Part shown: in pieces, positions 1 to 7,136 of the stretch
Numbering within the stretch: the first letter of the stretch is position 1
Layout: each line of letters opens with the position of its first letter
The notes under the pieces: model-generated
Told to the model about the DNA's origin: nothing
The model's input: only the letters and a program-made list of their open reading frames with translations
Databases searched by the model: none
DNA from: Methylobacterium sp. J-078
Lineage (GTDB): Bacteria; Pseudomonadota; Alphaproteobacteria; Rhizobiales; Beijerinckiaceae
NCBI RefSeq assembly: GCF_022829285.1
Contig: NZ_JAKSYI010000057.1
Location: forward strand, 1 to 64,000
Direction: 5' to 3'
DNA length: 64,000 nt
Program-made: the position numbers and the translations under genes

Positions 1-198
1 CGAACTCGTGCAGCGAGGGCGGCAACAGCCAGCCCTGATCGACGTCCCAGGAGCGAAACACCTTGGCCATGAGCCGAGTGAATCACCTCGCAGCCTCGTC
101 GTCGAGAGGATTACTCGGACAAGCTCCTAGATGTCGAAGCTCCCGCAGGAGCAGATTTCCCATGTACTGCCCGGCTCGATGGAGGCGGTCACTGATCC

Positions 199-439
199 AA
201 CCCAGCACGAATCGCCGCTGCGATGGGCATCTCTCTCCGGCGTCTTCGAGAGTTGTTTCGCGAGGATGGGCGCAGCGCTGCTGGTTGGATCTGGAAGCGG
301 CGTCTAGACTTGGCCGCTCGGCGACTCGCACTTCTCTCGCCGGTTTCGCGATCATGTCGAGATCAGCCCCAATGAGTACCGCCAGGCTGCACTCGCCCGT
401 CTCGCCGAGCGATCCGGAGAATGGACCCGCTGCCAGTGA
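199..439 (+). pseudogene. Broken AraC-family HTH domain remnant
   Basis: Two forward frames spell an AraC-type C-terminal DNA-binding domain. From 199 one frame reads NPARIAAAMGISLRRLRELF, then FREDGRSAAGWIWKRRLDLA. From 323 a second frame reads DSHFSRRFRDHVEISPNEYR and ends at TGA 437-439. In intact AraC proteins the two pieces are separated by about 20-25 residues, so a deletion near 321 appears to have removed that linker and shifted the frame. A TGA lies just before the first segment, and no effector domain is visible upstream. A terminator-like hairpin follows at 525. The motif match is read directly; loss of function is inferred. Confidence 0.75.
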
Positions 440-524
440 ACCGCATTTTGTAATCGGTGACACGCCGCGAACCATCCCACTGCCGCCCCGTTCGGAACGC
501 ATCTCGAGCGAGACTCGAACCTCA

Positions 525-554
525 CCCGCCCGGCTCCGGCCGCGGCGGGCTTTT
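525..554 (+). terminator. Rho-independent terminator after the AraC remnant
   Basis: A GC-rich hairpin pairs CCCGCC (525-530) with GGCGGG (544-549) and CGGC with GCCG inside it, with a short TCCG loop and one bulged base. TTTT follows. A near-copy lies at 1079-1108. Confidence 0.6.
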
Positions 555-653
555 GTTTGGGTCCCGCGAAACGACGATGTCCGAGCGAGATGCCCGGCCG
601 GGCAAGGAACCTTGGCCATGAAAAGCCCGTTAACCATATGCGAGGAGATGCCG

Positions 654-836
654 ATGTCAGTTTCAGCGAAGTGTCCTTATCGCATCGGTATCCGGCCATC
701 CCCGAGGAACCGGAGCCGGTATCTCTGGTCCATCTGCGGCACCGCGGAACTCTTCCGCGAAGAGTCCGAGATTGAATACGATTCGATCGAGCGCGCTCTT
801 GAGGATGCGAGTAAGCGCCTCTCGCAACTGGTTTGA
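654..836 (+). CDS. Small conserved-looking protein, 60 aa
   Basis: Unrecognised short protein. The ATG at 654 follows GAGGAG (642-647) with a 6-base gap; the ATG at 648 is too close to that site. The longer open frame running from 63 crosses the AraC remnant and is rejected. The product has a basic N-terminal third (IGIRPSPRNRSRYLWSIC) and an acidic helical C-terminal half (EESEIEYDSIERALEDASKR). The 'R-Y-x-W-x-I-C' plus acidic helix pattern resembles small hypothetical proteins common in Methylobacterium, but that is recollection, not a search result. Function unknown. Confidence 0.5.
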   Translation: MSVSAKCPYRIGIRPSPRNRSRYLWSICGTAELFREESEIEYDSIERALEDASKRLSQLV

Positions 837-1444
837 TCTGGTTCTGTACGCTCGACAGACATAGCCCCCCAAGATCCCCCTGAGGCGGTTCTTGCTTCAT
901 GCTGATGCGGCCTCGCATAACGTGCAGTCGTCGTCACAAGATGTCTTTGGAAGGCGGGGCGAAACCTTCGAGCGGTTGAGAGCCGAGAGGTTTTCCCGAT
1001 GGGGCGCGACGATCGACGATTTCTGGCATACCACCTGACACGATGAGCCGTTCCTTCCCAGCGACGACGTGACGCTTACCCGCCCGGCTTCGGCCGCAGC
1101 GGGTTTTTCATGTTGCGCGACGACTTTGGTCGGGTGGGATCGAAATTTTTGGCAAGGCCTAAGGTTTTCCTGTCGGTCATAGCAGTAGCCATGAGAGCGC
1201 TGATGCTTTCGACGCGCGCTCTGGCACTGTCTTCGTGCGACCTCGTGCAGATGAGGATCGACGCTGATGTCCGATCCCGGACCAAGACGCGCGGTGCCAC
1301 CGTCCCCGGCATGCAGAACGCGACAGGCGGACATCCTGGCCGCGTTCGATCTCGCGGTGGATCGATCCCGCTGTCGCGGCGAAGCGTTCGAACAACCGCG
1401 TTCCTCAACCGTTGGCCTCGAACAAGCAAACTGGCGAGGAAACG
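837..1444. other. Intergenic stretch with one terminator
   Basis: No gene is supportable here. Open frames on both strands lack a ribosome-binding site or a recognisable domain. A forward frame from 1267 (begins MSDPGPRRAVPP) runs into the next gene in another frame and is probably spurious or a remnant. The only clear element is the hairpin at 1079-1108. Confidence 0.4.
1079..1108 (+). terminator. Rho-independent terminator, near-copy of the one at 525
   Basis: CCCGCC and CGGC (1079-1088) pair with GCCG and GCGGG (1093-1103) around a TTCG loop, followed by TTTTT. No intact gene is visible just upstream, so it may be left over from a lost gene or may end an unannotated transcript. Confidence 0.55.
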
Positions 1445-1645
1445 ATGACCGAGAACAAGCAGGAGCCGCTCGACGTCCCGATGGATCAGGTGATCACCCG
1501 GGATGGCGGTGACGATCCGAAGGAATCCGAACCGAAGGGCGCGACCACCGGCACCCGGCGGATCGAAGGCAGCCACACGCAGGAGACAGTCGACCCGGCC
1601 GAGCGCCTTCCCGAAGAGCCGGAGGAGCAGAACGATCTCGCCTGA
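1445..1645 (+). CDS. Small acidic hydrophilic protein, 66 aa
   Basis: Starts MTENKQEPLD. The ATG at 1445 is preceded by GAGGAAAC, a good ribosome-binding site. The product is very rich in Glu, Asp, Pro and Thr, with no hydrophobic segment, so it is likely disordered and cytosolic. It has no recognised domain and a stop before the next gene on the opposite strand. Function unknown. Confidence 0.5.
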   Translation: MTENKQEPLDVPMDQVITRDGGDDPKESEPKGATTGTRRIEGSHTQETVDPAERLPEEPEEQNDLA

Positions 1646-1723
1646 TCCGGCCCGAACAATGGACCCGGCCCCCGTTCGGTTGTGCCGGGCCTCCTCCCAT
1701 CGCGCCGCGTCGCGCAGGCATCC

Positions 1724-1999
1724 TCACGCCGTAGCGATCTCGAATTCCATTCCTCGTCCCGGCCCCTGATCAGCGTAGTCGACGAGGACGTAACCGCGCT
1801 CGGCAAGCGCCGCGTCGAGGCTGTCTCGGTGCTTCCGGAACGTCTGGCCAATCGCCAGGGGCGTGAGACGTGGATTGCCCTGTCGAAGCTGATCGACGCC
1901 GACGTTGAGCGGTGCGCCTTCGCGGTCGGCAATCCGGATGAGGGCGGATGCCAGATCCGCGGCTTTCGTCTCCGCTGCCGATTTCGCCTTGAACGCCAC
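1724..1999 (-). CDS. Hypothetical protein, 91 aa
   Basis: Minus-strand gene whose most likely start is GTG at 1999, because AGGAG lies six bases upstream of it; the longer frame from 2035 has no such site. It begins VAFKAKSAAETKAADLASAL and ends with a short beta-like segment RGYVLVDYADQGPGRGMEFE. The middle (LTPLAIGQTFRKHRDSLDAA) could form helices. No family recognised. It sits in the same orientation as the gene at 2120-2392. Confidence 0.5.
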   Translation of the reverse strand: MAFKAKSAAETKAADLASALIRIADREGAPLNVGVDQLRQGNPRLTPLAIGQTFRKHRDSLDAALAERGYVLVDYADQGPGRGMEFEIATA

Positions 2000-2119
2000 G
2001 CTGGTCTCCTCTGTGTCCGAGCGCTCTGCGCGCACTGCCGACTCTCTGCGAAATCCTCCGAGATCTCGCGGACTTGGCCAGGAATCGCCGCGGCCTCCCG
2101 CTCACCCGTCTCGTCGACT

Positions 2120-2392
2120 TCATCGCGACGGTCGGGTCTCTCCGGGCTCAGGCGGCCGGGGGTCATACCGGACGTCCGTGAAGGCCTTCGTCAACACCAC
2201 CCGGCCGTTCGCATCGTAGACCTCGACGTGCCAAGCCGACCAATCGAGCTGTGCGCCGTGCAACATCAGGTCGAGTGCGACCCGCTCGGCGTAGTGGCGC
2301 ATCAGTGCCACCGTCGGGACGCGTCGCCCGCGCAGGTCGGCAACCAGATCATGTCCGTCCGTGCAGTGGAAGCGGTAAAGCCGCATCGGCAT
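2120..2392 (-). CDS. DUF6894-like small protein, 90 aa
   Basis: From ATG 2392 the product starts MPMRLYRFHCTDGHDLVADL and later reads WHVEVYDANGRVVLTKAF. This F/H-x-x-D-G-H-D-L opening followed by W-x-x-x-V-x-D-x-x-G-R-V matches my memory of the DUF6894 family, small proteins abundant in Methylobacterium and rhizobia. Function is unknown for the family. A second ATG at 2386 is possible. The 21 codons upstream in the longer frame look non-coding. Confidence 0.55.
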   Translation of the reverse strand: MPMRLYRFHCTDGHDLVADLRGRRVPTVALMRHYAERVALDLMLHGAQLDWSAWHVEVYDANGRVVLTKAFTDVRYDPRPPEPGETRPSR

Positions 2393-2514
2393 TGGCTTTC
2401 TACCCCGCGCTCCACAGCCGTCCACCGACGCGTCAGCGGCCTTGGCCCTTTCCATTGAACCGTGGGCCTCGATGCGGTTTGTTCCTGATACGTTCTTTCA
2501 GGGATCGATCCAAG

Positions 2515-2754
2515 ATGCACGCCCGTCCGTTCGAACCGCCTGTGGCGGTCAAACTCTCCGAGGCCGAGACGATCGCGCTCGCCTACCATCGGGCGGCGCA
2601 TGGAGACCCCTGGGCCGCTCTCGTACGCGTGGTCGAAGACGCGCTCGCGGATCTCGCCGAGGCCGAGCGCCGGACCATGCAGCGGGACCGGCTCATCTCT
2701 CAAGGCTACGTCCGCAGCGCCACGGATCGGACGGTCGCGCGCATCGCCCGATGA
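2515..2754 (+). CDS. Small hypothetical protein, 79 aa
   Basis: Begins MHARPFEPPVAVKLSEAETI at ATG 2515, chosen because the long open frame upstream overlaps the opposite-strand gene and lacks coding character. Mostly helical, with alternating acidic and basic residues (DALADLAEAERRTMQRDRLI). No domain recognised. It is the last gene before the integrated element, 258 bases from the left repeat; nothing is seen between them. Confidence 0.5.
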   Translation: MHARPFEPPVAVKLSEAETIALAYHRAAHGDPWAALVRVVEDALADLAEAERRTMQRDRLISQGYVRSATDRTVARIAR

Positions 2755-3012
2755 CCCCAAGCGCCGTCGCGGGACGGATGCTCAGTGGCCCGGACGCAGC
2801 GTACGTGCCGTGACCGGGCAGGTTTTCTGCGCAGGGGTCCCGAGCCCGCGCGCGCCGGTCCTGGTACGGATCCGCGGCGGGTCGATGCGCGGCGCCAGCA
2901 TTCGCGATTGGAATCGCGCCTGCATCGACCGCAATCGAAAAACGGGAGCATGCGCTGCGCTTACCGGAGCGCGTCGCCGGTCAGCAATGCTTTGACTAAG
3001 TTGTCGGAAAGA

Positions 3013-3058
3013 ATGGTGCTGCTGGACAGGATTGAACTGTCGACCTCCTCATTACCAA
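3013..3058 (-). repeat. attL: Left attachment repeat (tRNA-Thr 3' fragment)
   Basis: 46 bases identical to 22773-22818. In the minus orientation it carries the anticodon loop through the CCA end of tRNA-Thr, but the 5' half of the tRNA is missing, so it encodes no functional tRNA. Identity ends at 3058/22818 and, on the other side, at 3013/22773. Confidence 0.9.
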
Positions 3059-3165
3059 ACACCTGCCATTGGCAAACCAAGCCGAACAAAGCAGGTGGTC
3101 CGAGGAGACCGTAACCACCTGCCGCACCAGCATTTGGCATCCTTGTGAGCCTTGGTTAGTATCTT

Positions 3166-3214
3166 TGGGTAACAGGGCATAACAGCCCCTTTCCGTTACC
3201 CAGATGATACCCAG
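3166..3214. promoter_or_regulatory. Candidate integrase arm-type sites, left end
   Basis: Three copies of one 8-9-base word lie between the left repeat and the integrase: GTTACCCA in reverse at 3166-3173, GTTACCCAG at 3195-3203 and GATACCCAG at 3206-3214. Two more copies lie beside the right repeat. Position and repetition fit arm-type sites bound by the N-terminal domain of a tyrosine integrase. Their closeness to the integrase start at 3227 suggests they could also control its expression. Binding is inferred. Confidence 0.5.
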
Positions 3215-3226
3215 GGCGCACAACAG

Positions 3227-4450
3227 ATGACCGCGAAGGTGCTCACCGTGCAGTCCGTCGACCGCCTCAAACCTGACCCGCTTGCCCGTCGCGAGATCCC
3301 CGACGCCGGCATGCCGTCGCTTTACCTTGTGATCCATCCGACCGGCCGAAAGGCATGGTGCATCCGCTATCGCTTCGCTGGCCGTACCCGGAAAATGATG
3401 CTGGGGCCTTATCCGGCTCTTGATCTGCCGGCTGCGCGAAGCCGAGCGCGTGAGGCAATCCAAACTCTATCCCTGGGCCGTGATCCGGGTGCCGAGAAGA
3501 TTGAGGCTGCCAAGGAGGCTCGGCAACGACCCGCCGACCACGACCTCGTCTCCGGTGTCATCGAGGATTTCCTTGAGCGGCATGTGAGGCCGAAGAACAA
3601 GGCCAGGACGGCCGAGACCGCCGAGCGCATCCTCCGCAAGGAGGTCATGCCTCTCTGGGGGCGGCGTCGGGTTCAGGACGTGACTCGCCGTGATGTCCTC
3701 GACCTCCTCGACGGGATTGTGGATCGCGGCGCGCCCGTGGCTGCGAACCGGACGCTTGCCACCGTGCGCAAGTTCTTCAACTGGTGCATCGATCGCTCAA
3801 TCATCACAGCGTCGCCGTGCGCACTCGTGAAGGCGCCATCGCAGGAAACAGCCCGTGATAGGGTCCTGAGTGATCAGGAGTTGCGACTGGTCTGGCAGGC
3901 TGCTGATCGTGTCGGCTGGCCATTTGGGCCGTTCGTCCACCTTCTCATCCTGACGGCTCAGCGCCGGGACGAGGTGGCCGGTATTGTGAAGACCGAGATC
4001 CGTGAGGGCGGCACGGAGTGGCATCTGCCTTCCACTCGGTCGAAGAACAAGTTGGCTAGCATCGTGCCCCTGAGCGCTCCGGCTTCGGCCATCCTGCGGT
4101 CGCTGCCGAGCATCAAGGGTGACTACCTGCTCACCACGACCGGCAAGGGGCCAATCGCGGGATACTCTCGAGCCAAGAGCAGACTGGATGCCGAGATCGG
4201 GGCGTTGGCGTTAGATAACTTCCCCGGTTGGACCTTCCACGATCTCCGCCGCACGGCCGCGTCCGGCATGGCCCGTCTGGGTACGAACCCGCACGTTGTG
4301 GAAGCCGTGCTGAACCATCGGTCCGGCACGATCAGCGGCGTGGCTGCCGTCTACAATCGGTATCAGTACCTTGCTGAGAAGCGAGCGGCGTTGGAAGCGT
4401 GGGCGAGGCATGTCTCCAGCTTAATCAGCGAAGGCTCTCGCCATGGATGA
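3227..4450 (+). CDS. int: Tyrosine recombinase (P4-type integrase)
   Basis: A 407-residue site-specific recombinase expected to integrate and excise the element at the tRNA-Thr site. The N-terminal part shows the DUF4102-like integrase DNA-binding fold (YLVIHPTGRKAWCIRYRF, then MMLGPYPALDL). A core-binding domain follows, then the catalytic domain: first Arg in TAQRRDEVAG (near residue 246), H-x-x-R in HDLRRT, a later His in LNHRSG and the nucleophile Tyr in VYNRYQY. All catalytic residues are present, so it looks active. It lies just inside the left repeat, and its stop overlaps the next gene's start. Confidence 0.92.
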   Translation: MTAKVLTVQSVDRLKPDPLARREIPDAGMPSLYLVIHPTGRKAWCIRYRFAGRTRKMMLGPYPALDLPAARSRAREAIQTLSLGRDPGAEKIEAAKEARQRPADHDLVSGVIEDFLERHVRPKNKARTAETAERILRKEVMPLWGRRRVQDVTRRDVLDLLDGIVDRGAPVAANRTLATVRKFFNWCIDRSIITASPCALVKAPSQETARDRVLSDQELRLVWQAADRVGWPFGPFVHLLILTAQRRDEVAGIVKTEIREGGTEWHLPSTRSKNKLASIVPLSAPASAILRSLPSIKGDYLLTTTGKGPIAGYSRAKSRLDAEIGALALDNFPGWTFHDLRRTAASGMARLGTNPHVVEAVLNHRSGTISGVAAVYNRYQYLAEKRAALEAWARHVSSLISEGSRHG

Positions 4451-5312
4451 AACCTGGAAGAAAGCTCGGCGTGACGAGTTATGGGATGCGTATGTACACA
4501 ACGTACCCGAACTCGATCTGCCGGCAGGCGCTTCGGATCGCACCGTACAAGCTTTTGAGATGTTGCGTGTGCTGAGCATCGTTCATCAAGCCGCAGTTGA
4601 TGCTGGTGATACAGACCAAGCAATCCACACTGCGGCGCGAGGACGGATAGTCTGGCAGCTTCTAACTCTTGAGTTCGTGCGCTGGCTCTTCGACGAGCCT
4701 TTACCTGATCGAAGGTTGAGCCAGCTGGATGATTGGGTCGGATGTGAGCGCATAGCGCTCAGCCTCGTCTTAGCGATGCATAGAGATCTTGGCCCCCATC
4801 CGCATCGGCCAGCGATTGATCCTGTTCCTGTTCTGATGCCTCGCTGGCTTCTAAATAGATTAGCGGGTGCGCTCGAAGCCCTTGGTGATGGTGAAGTCCA
4901 GGACATCGTTCGTCCAGCCATTGCTGGACGACATGGTACCGCGTGGTCGTGGGACAAAATGCGAGCTAGCGCCCTGGAGCACGTCGCCTTCCTGCATGGG
5001 CAGGGTCAGACAAAGAAGGTCGCTCAACAGCGAGTTGCGGCTCGCATGGGTATTCCTCCAGCAACCCTTCGCGACTGGGAAAGAGATGCGGCTCTCAAGG
5101 ATGGATGCGAAACTGCATACGGGGCCGGCAAGCTAAAGATCATTTTCGAAGATGACCCGAAATACGCTGAAGGTGATGGCAAGTCTGTCGATAGCGGCGC
5201 CTTGGCACGATTGATTAAGTTCAGGTCTGAGCCTTCGCTTGCAGATTTCGGAGCGGAATACCGTGAGAAATTTGGTCGTAGGCACAACCCCGGCACGAGT
5301 GCGGACAACTAG
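4443..5312 (+). CDS. Unknown protein coupled to the integrase, 289 aa
   Basis: Starts inside the last codons of the integrase (ATG 4443, integrase stop at 4450), which implies translational coupling. The first two thirds are helical and resemble no family I know (VQAFEMLRVLSIVHQAAVDA; LTLEFVRWLFDEPL). Around residues 185-220 it has a likely helix-turn-helix: QTKKVAQQRVAARMGIPPAT followed by LRDWERD. It may be a regulator or accessory factor of excision, but that is inference from position and the HTH alone. Base composition is less GC-rich than the flanking chromosome. Confidence 0.7.
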   Translation: MDETWKKARRDELWDAYVHNVPELDLPAGASDRTVQAFEMLRVLSIVHQAAVDAGDTDQAIHTAARGRIVWQLLTLEFVRWLFDEPLPDRRLSQLDDWVGCERIALSLVLAMHRDLGPHPHRPAIDPVPVLMPRWLLNRLAGALEALGDGEVQDIVRPAIAGRHGTAWSWDKMRASALEHVAFLHGQGQTKKVAQQRVAARMGIPPATLRDWERDAALKDGCETAYGAGKLKIIFEDDPKYAEGDGKSVDSGALARLIKFRSEPSLADFGAEYREKFGRRHNPGTSADN

Positions 5313-5469
5313 CCCGTCGTTGCCCACACGATCCTGCGGTTAGCTGTATCGCAGTATTCCGCGAAGTTATGCGAGTAACTGCGCCTCAATCATCAGCATA
5401 GACGCGATCAGGTGTTCGAAGCACATTGCTTTCGAGCGCAAGAGTTTGCGCGTGTTTGGAGAGGTGAAA

Positions 5470-5676
5470 ATGAGCGATCGACCCAAGCTCTACTGCACCG
5501 CCACCCAGGTTCGGCGTCGTTATGGCGGCATCTCGGAAATGGGACTTTGGCGTTGGATCAACGATGGGAAAGTTGATTTCCCGAAGCCCGATTTGATCGT
5601 GAACGGACGGCGGCTCTGGAGCGAGGAAACCCTCGATATCTTCGACGCACGCCTCGCTGTGAAGGAGGCCGCATAA
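5470..5676 (+). CDS. AlpA/excisionase-like HTH protein, 68 aa
   Basis: Begins MSDRPKLYCTATQVRRRYGG at ATG 5470, with GAGGTGAAA just upstream. The pattern 'YCTATQVRRRYGGISEMGLWRW' then 'FPKPDLIVNGRRLWSEETL' is the small winged-helix layout of AlpA or MerR-like excisionases, which in P4-like elements activate integrase and excision. It opens a forward run of closely spaced genes leading to the replication genes. Assignment as directionality factor is inferred. Confidence 0.65.
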   Translation: MSDRPKLYCTATQVRRRYGGISEMGLWRWINDGKVDFPKPDLIVNGRRLWSEETLDIFDARLAVKEAA

Positions 5677-5680
5677 GCGC

Positions 5681-5893
5681 ATGCCCCACAACGTCAAAAC
5701 CCCCGCCGGCCAGGGCGAGGGCTTTGGAAATAGTGTTGTCGCTTCGCAGGCGGACAACTTTTCCTTAGCATCTCAGCCCCGTTTCTACCAAGCAAAAAAG
5801 CTTGCCGCCCGTCTTGGTCTGAGTTTCGCTCACGCCAGTGTGCTTGCCGAGCAGGCTTATGCAATCCCCGAGACATGGGGGAGCCGCGCATGA
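5681..5893 (+). CDS. Small hypothetical protein, 70 aa
   Basis: Starts four bases after the AlpA-like gene's stop, with a GAAGGAGG site at 5661. The product is polar, with one short helix (FYQAKKLAARLGLSFAHASV) that could be a helix-turn-helix. Its TGA overlaps the ATG of the next gene, so the run 5470-7136 looks like one operon. No family recognised. Confidence 0.5.
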   Translation: MPHNVKTPAGQGEGFGNSVVASQADNFSLASQPRFYQAKKLAARLGLSFAHASVLAEQAYAIPETWGSRA

Positions 5894-6273
5894 GCATCAG
5901 CGCGCTCTCCCGCCCCGCTCAGCGTCGGCTCAAGCGGCTGACAGCCGAGAACGAGGCGAGCATCCTATCCGATGCCCGCTTCTTCGAGCGCCGGCCTGAT
6001 CGAAGCCATCGCATCCGCCTTTCCTCGCTGGCCGAGGTCGAGACGATCCGCCTCCTGCATCCCGGCAATCAGCTCACGCCCGGCCTCCGGTGGTACACAG
6101 CAGTCCGCCAGGTCCGACAGGGCGTGCGCCTGCGCGTCTTCAGCATGGGCTTGCCCGACCTTGACACCGACGAGCCGGAGGACGTGTGCCGCTGGGTCTA
6201 CGAGCGGGGCCGCACGGGCGGGGACGATGCAATCGAGCGCGGTCTCCGGCGGGCGATGGAGGCGCGGTCATGA
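5890..6273 (+). CDS. Hypothetical protein, 127 aa
   Basis: ATG at 5890 overlaps the upstream stop (ATGA); its own TGA overlaps the next ATG at 6270. It begins MSISALSRPAQRRLKRLTAE and is strongly basic at the N-terminus, with a central segment RWYTAVRQVRQGVRLRVFSM that looks like a beta-rich nucleic-acid-binding surface. No domain recognised. The tight overlaps suggest a role with the primase encoded next. Confidence 0.55.
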   Translation: MSISALSRPAQRRLKRLTAENEASILSDARFFERRPDRSHRIRLSSLAEVETIRLLHPGNQLTPGLRWYTAVRQVRQGVRLRVFSMGLPDLDTDEPEDVCRWVYERGRTGGDDAIERGLRRAMEARS

Positions 6274-7136
6274 GCGATCGTCTCGACGCCGCTCTCTACC
6301 TTGCCAGCCGTGGCGGGCGGGTGTTCCCGCTCCATGGCATGCGCGCGGCCGCAGACGGCAGTCTCGTCTGTACCTGCGGCGTGCGGGACTGTGGCGACGC
6401 CGGCAAGCACCCCATGGCGAAGCTGGCGCCGCGCGGGCTGAACAGTGCGACCAACGAGGAGAAGGTGGTTCGGCGATGGTTCACGGTCGCACCCTTCGCC
6501 AACCTTGGGCTGGCGACCGGCTCCACCATCGTGCTTGACGTCGACCCACGCCATGGTGGTGACGATAGCCTCCGCGCCCTGGAGGCCGAGCACGGTCCCC
6601 TGCCGGAGACCTGCCGCTCCATCACGGGCGGCGGCGGCGAGCACATCTTCTTCAGGCCGCCAGCCGGCGTCGAAATTCGCAACAGTGCGGGCGATAATGG
6701 TGGCCTCGCGCCCGGTCTCGATATCCGGGGGACCGGCGGCTACATCGTCGCCCCGTCTAGCCTGCATCGTTCGGGGCGGCCCTACGAGTGGTCGGTCGAT
6801 CATCATCCGGACGAGGTGGTGCCAGCACCGATGCCGGACTGGATGGTTCGGGCTCTGACACAGCCGAGCCTGGGCGCTGCGCGATCCCCAGCCGAGTGGC
6901 GCCGCTTCGTTGCCGAGGGCGTCTCGGACGGGGGCCGCAACACGGCGGTCTCCCGCCTGACCGGCCATCTCCTGCGTCGCTTCGTCGATCCCGAGGTCGC
7001 GCACGAACTGGTCCAAGCCTGGAACGCGACCCGGTGCAGCCCGCCCCTGAGGCCTGAGGAGGTGACGAAGACGGTCGGCTCCATTGCCCGCAAGGAACTC
7101 AAGCGTAGGGAGGCTCGGAATGGTAGCCGGGTTTGA
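6270..7136 (+). CDS. Bifunctional primase-polymerase (prim-pol)
   Basis: A 288-residue protein of the prim-pol superfamily used by plasmids and phage satellites to prime replication. The opening (AALYLASRGGRVFPLHGMRA), the Cys-rich CTCGVRDCGDAGKHPMAKLA, the metal-binding DVDPRHGG and the downstream GGGGEHIFFRPP and DIRGTGGYIVAPSS are characteristic. A C-terminal helical part (SDGGRNTAVSRLTGHLLRRF) matches the primase C-terminal domain that contacts the helicase. Start chosen at ATG 6270, overlapping the preceding stop. It overlaps the helicase gene start at 7120, so the two are probably translated together. In many P4-type systems both activities are in one chain; here they are split. Confidence 0.85.
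   Translation: MSDRLDAALYLASRGGRVFPLHGMRAAADGSLVCTCGVRDCGDAGKHPMAKLAPRGLNSATNEEKVVRRWFTVAPFANLGLATGSTIVLDVDPRHGGDDSLRALEAEHGPLPETCRSITGGGGEHIFFRPPAGVEIRNSAGDNGGLAPGLDIRGTGGYIVAPSSLHRSGRPYEWSVDHHPDEVVPAPMPDWMVRALTQPSLGAARSPAEWRRFVAEGVSDGGRNTAVSRLTGHLLRRFVDPEVAHELVQAWNATRCSPPLRPEEVTKTVGSIARKELKRREARNGSRV

Noticed and set aside
63..836. 257-residue plus-strand frame
   Set aside because: Crosses the AraC remnant and a terminator; only its last 60 codons have a ribosome-binding site and coding character.
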